Part shown: positions 51,753 through 53,092 of the stretch, in pieces | How the letters are laid out: every line of letters starts with the position of its first letter | How positions within the stretch are numbered: the stretch's first letter is position 1 | Assembly: GCA_903878415.1 (NCBI GenBank) | Contig: CAIRHO010000047.1 | Location: 1 to 53,092, forward strand | DNA from: an uncultured Actinomycetes bacterium | Lineage (GTDB): Bacteria > Actinomycetota > Actinomycetes > Nanopelagicales > Nanopelagicaceae | Length of the DNA stretch: 53,092 nt | Reading direction: 5' to 3' | Program-made: the position numbers and the translations under genes | The notes under the pieces: model-generated | What the model saw: only the letters and a program-made list of their open reading frames with translations | Database searches by the model: none | What the model was told of the DNA's origin: nothing

Positions 51753-53092
51753 TGAGCCAGTTGAAATTTTCAGATCTAAAGAATGCGAAAGTTCATTTCA
51801 TCGGAATTGGCGGATCCGGAATGAGCGGGATCGCACGAATTTTAGTAGCGCTTGATATAAAAGTATCAGGTTCAGATATAAAAGATTCGCAAACGCTAGA
51901 AGGGCTTCGCAAATTAGGCGTTGAAGTTTTCGCATCACATTCGGCCGACAATATTGCAGGTCGAGAAATTATCGTGATTTCCAGCGCTATCTCTGCATCA
52001 AATGTAGAACTAAAGCGAGCAAAAGAATTAAATATTCCAATTTTACTCCGCGCAGAGGCGTTAGCAATATTAATGTCGCAAAAGCGTTCGGTAGCGATTG
52101 CAGGTACACACGGGAAAACAACGACCACTTCCATGTTGACGGTTGCGTTGCAGCATTGTGGGGTGGATCCATCTTTTGCAATTGGCGCAACCGTTTCCAA
52201 TTCTGGCACAAACGCTCATCACGGAAGCGGTGATGTATTTGTGGCTGAGGCAGATGAATCTGACGGTTCTTTCCTGGTTTACAAACCTTTTGGTGCGATT
52301 ATCACAAATATTGAATTGGATCATGTTGATCACTTTGCTGATGAAGCCGCTGTTGATGAAGTTTTTACTAACTTTGTAAGCACAATTCAAAGTGATGGTT
52401 TCTTAGTTATTTGCGGCGATGACTTAGGGGCAAAACGTTTGATTGCAAACTCGAAAATTGAAGGTATAACTCTCGCCACCTACGGTGAAGGTGCGGAGTG
52501 TGATTTGAAAATAGATCGGGTAGCACTTGACGCAGCTTCGTCAACCGCACGGATTACTTGGAGAGGGAGAGTTCTAGGTGAACTTAAACTTTCGGTACCA
52601 GGCCGGCATAACATTCTTAATGCGGCAGCATCTCTTACGGCTGCGCTATTGATGGGATACCCAGCTCCAGAGGTGATCCAAGGGTTGAAAACTTTCACGG
52701 GCGCTCGTAGACGGTTTGAGCTTAAAGGAAAAATTAATGGAATAACTGTGATTGATGATTACGGCCACCATCCAACTGAAATTCGAGTCACGCTAGAAAC
52801 TGCCCAAAATTACAACCAAATTGGCCGTGTAATTGCAATATTTCAACCGCATCGATTTAGTCGCACTGCGCATTTTCTCGCTGAATTTGCGAAAGAGTTA
52901 GCCATCGCCGATAAAGTATTTTTATTGGAAGTTTATGCTGCGAGTGAAAACCCAATCCAGGGAGTTACATCTTTAAGTATCGCTCAAAAAATGGAACCCA
53001 CAAAAGTTACTTACGAACCATCAATGCCCGCTGTTATCGAGATGGTAGTTGAGATGGCCAAACCTAACGATTTGATAATTACGTTAGGTGCC
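51752..53092 (+). CDS. murC: UDP-N-acetylmuramate:L-alanine ligase, 3'-truncated by window end
   Basis: Adds the first amino acid to UDP-MurNAc. Seen: 447 residues with no stop before the window end; HFIGIGGSGMSGIAR (UDP site), ATP loop GTHGKTTTTSML, EADESDGSF, NIELDHVDHF, and DDYGHHPTEI (catalytic loop). ftsQ and ftsZ are expected next, outside the window. Confidence 0.95.
   Translation, partial: MSQLKFSDLKNAKVHFIGIGGSGMSGIARILVALDIKVSGSDIKDSQTLEGLRKLGVEVFASHSADNIAGREIIVISSAISASNVELKRAKELNIPILLRAEALAILMSQKRSVAIAGTHGKTTTTSMLTVALQHCGVDPSFAIGATVSNSGTNAHHGSGDVFVAEADESDGSFLVYKPFGAIITNIELDHVDHFADEAAVDEVFTNFVSTIQSDGFLVICGDDLGAKRLIANSKIEGITLATYGEGAECDLKIDRVALDAASSTARITWRGRVLGELKLSVPGRHNILNAAASLTAALLMGYPAPEVIQGLKTFTGARRRFELKGKINGITVIDDYGHHPTEIRVTLETAQNYNQIGRVIAIFQPHRFSRTAHFLAEFAKELAIADKVFLLEVYAASENPIQGVTSLSIAQKMEPTKVTYEPSMPAVIEMVVEMAKPNDLIITLGA

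Overview
This 53 kb window is a bacterial chromosome segment with no plasmid, phage or insertion-sequence signs. Gene content points to a streamlined, low-GC, free-living actinobacterium. The pointers are SepH, DUF3040, DUF6504 beside an error-prone DnaE, class II DAHP synthase, a PASTA kinase, a paired CrtYc/CrtYd lycopene cyclase, a mycobacterial-type SOS box and a complete dcw cluster. A freshwater Nanopelagicales (acI, Planktophila/Nanopelagicus-like) genome is the best guess; this is inference from family recognition, not a database result. Intergenic gaps are tiny. Many genes overlap by 1-27 bases, and at least a dozen start codons sit 5-8 bases after a TANNNT-like -10 box, the layout of leaderless mRNAs.

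Layout. 1-6.7 kb: partial topoisomerase IV subunit A, pseudouridine salvage (psuK, psuG), a phosphodiesterase-fold enzyme, sepH, an MFS exporter and an inositol monophosphatase. 6.8-12.3 kb: rplS-lepB-rnhB, then yraN-comM-dprA-era, a DNA-processing run behind a palindrome. 12.3-21 kb: two EamA transporters, a phosphofructokinase with pyrophosphate-type residues, aroG, ogt, threonine aldolase, nfo and a PASTA Ser/Thr kinase. 21-22.3 kb: a TPP riboswitch controlling a PnuC-family transporter and a P-loop kinase, best read as a thiamine uptake and trapping unit.

22.3-33.3 kb: carotenoid genes in three blocks, crtYc-crtYd (+), crtE-crtI-crtB (-), and ybaK-hydrolase-crtA-cruF-glycosyltransferase-crtD (-), with metF and a CDP-alcohol phosphotransferase between the last two. 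Together they predict a monocyclic, hydroxylated, glycosylated and probably keto C40 carotenoid. 33.3-34.9 kb: arsC with an aquaporin, a terminator and a DoxX protein. 35-39.9 kb: an SOS-controlled translesion operon (DUF6504-dnaE2-dinB) whose LexA box overlaps its own start codon. 40.3-53 kb: the dcw cluster mraZ-rsmH-ftsL-ftsI-murE-murF-mraY-murD-ftsW-murG-murC (murC runs off the end), led by an unusually long MraZ-type repeat array and with a large nested inverted repeat between mraZ and rsmH.

The most interesting points are the SOS box at a leaderless start, the TPP-controlled PnuC-kinase pair, the CrtA/CruF/CrtD/glycosyltransferase operon, the MraZ array and the mraZ-rsmH structured element. 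No rRNA, tRNA, CRISPR or mobile element was recognised, and no gene-free stretch exceeds 200 bases.
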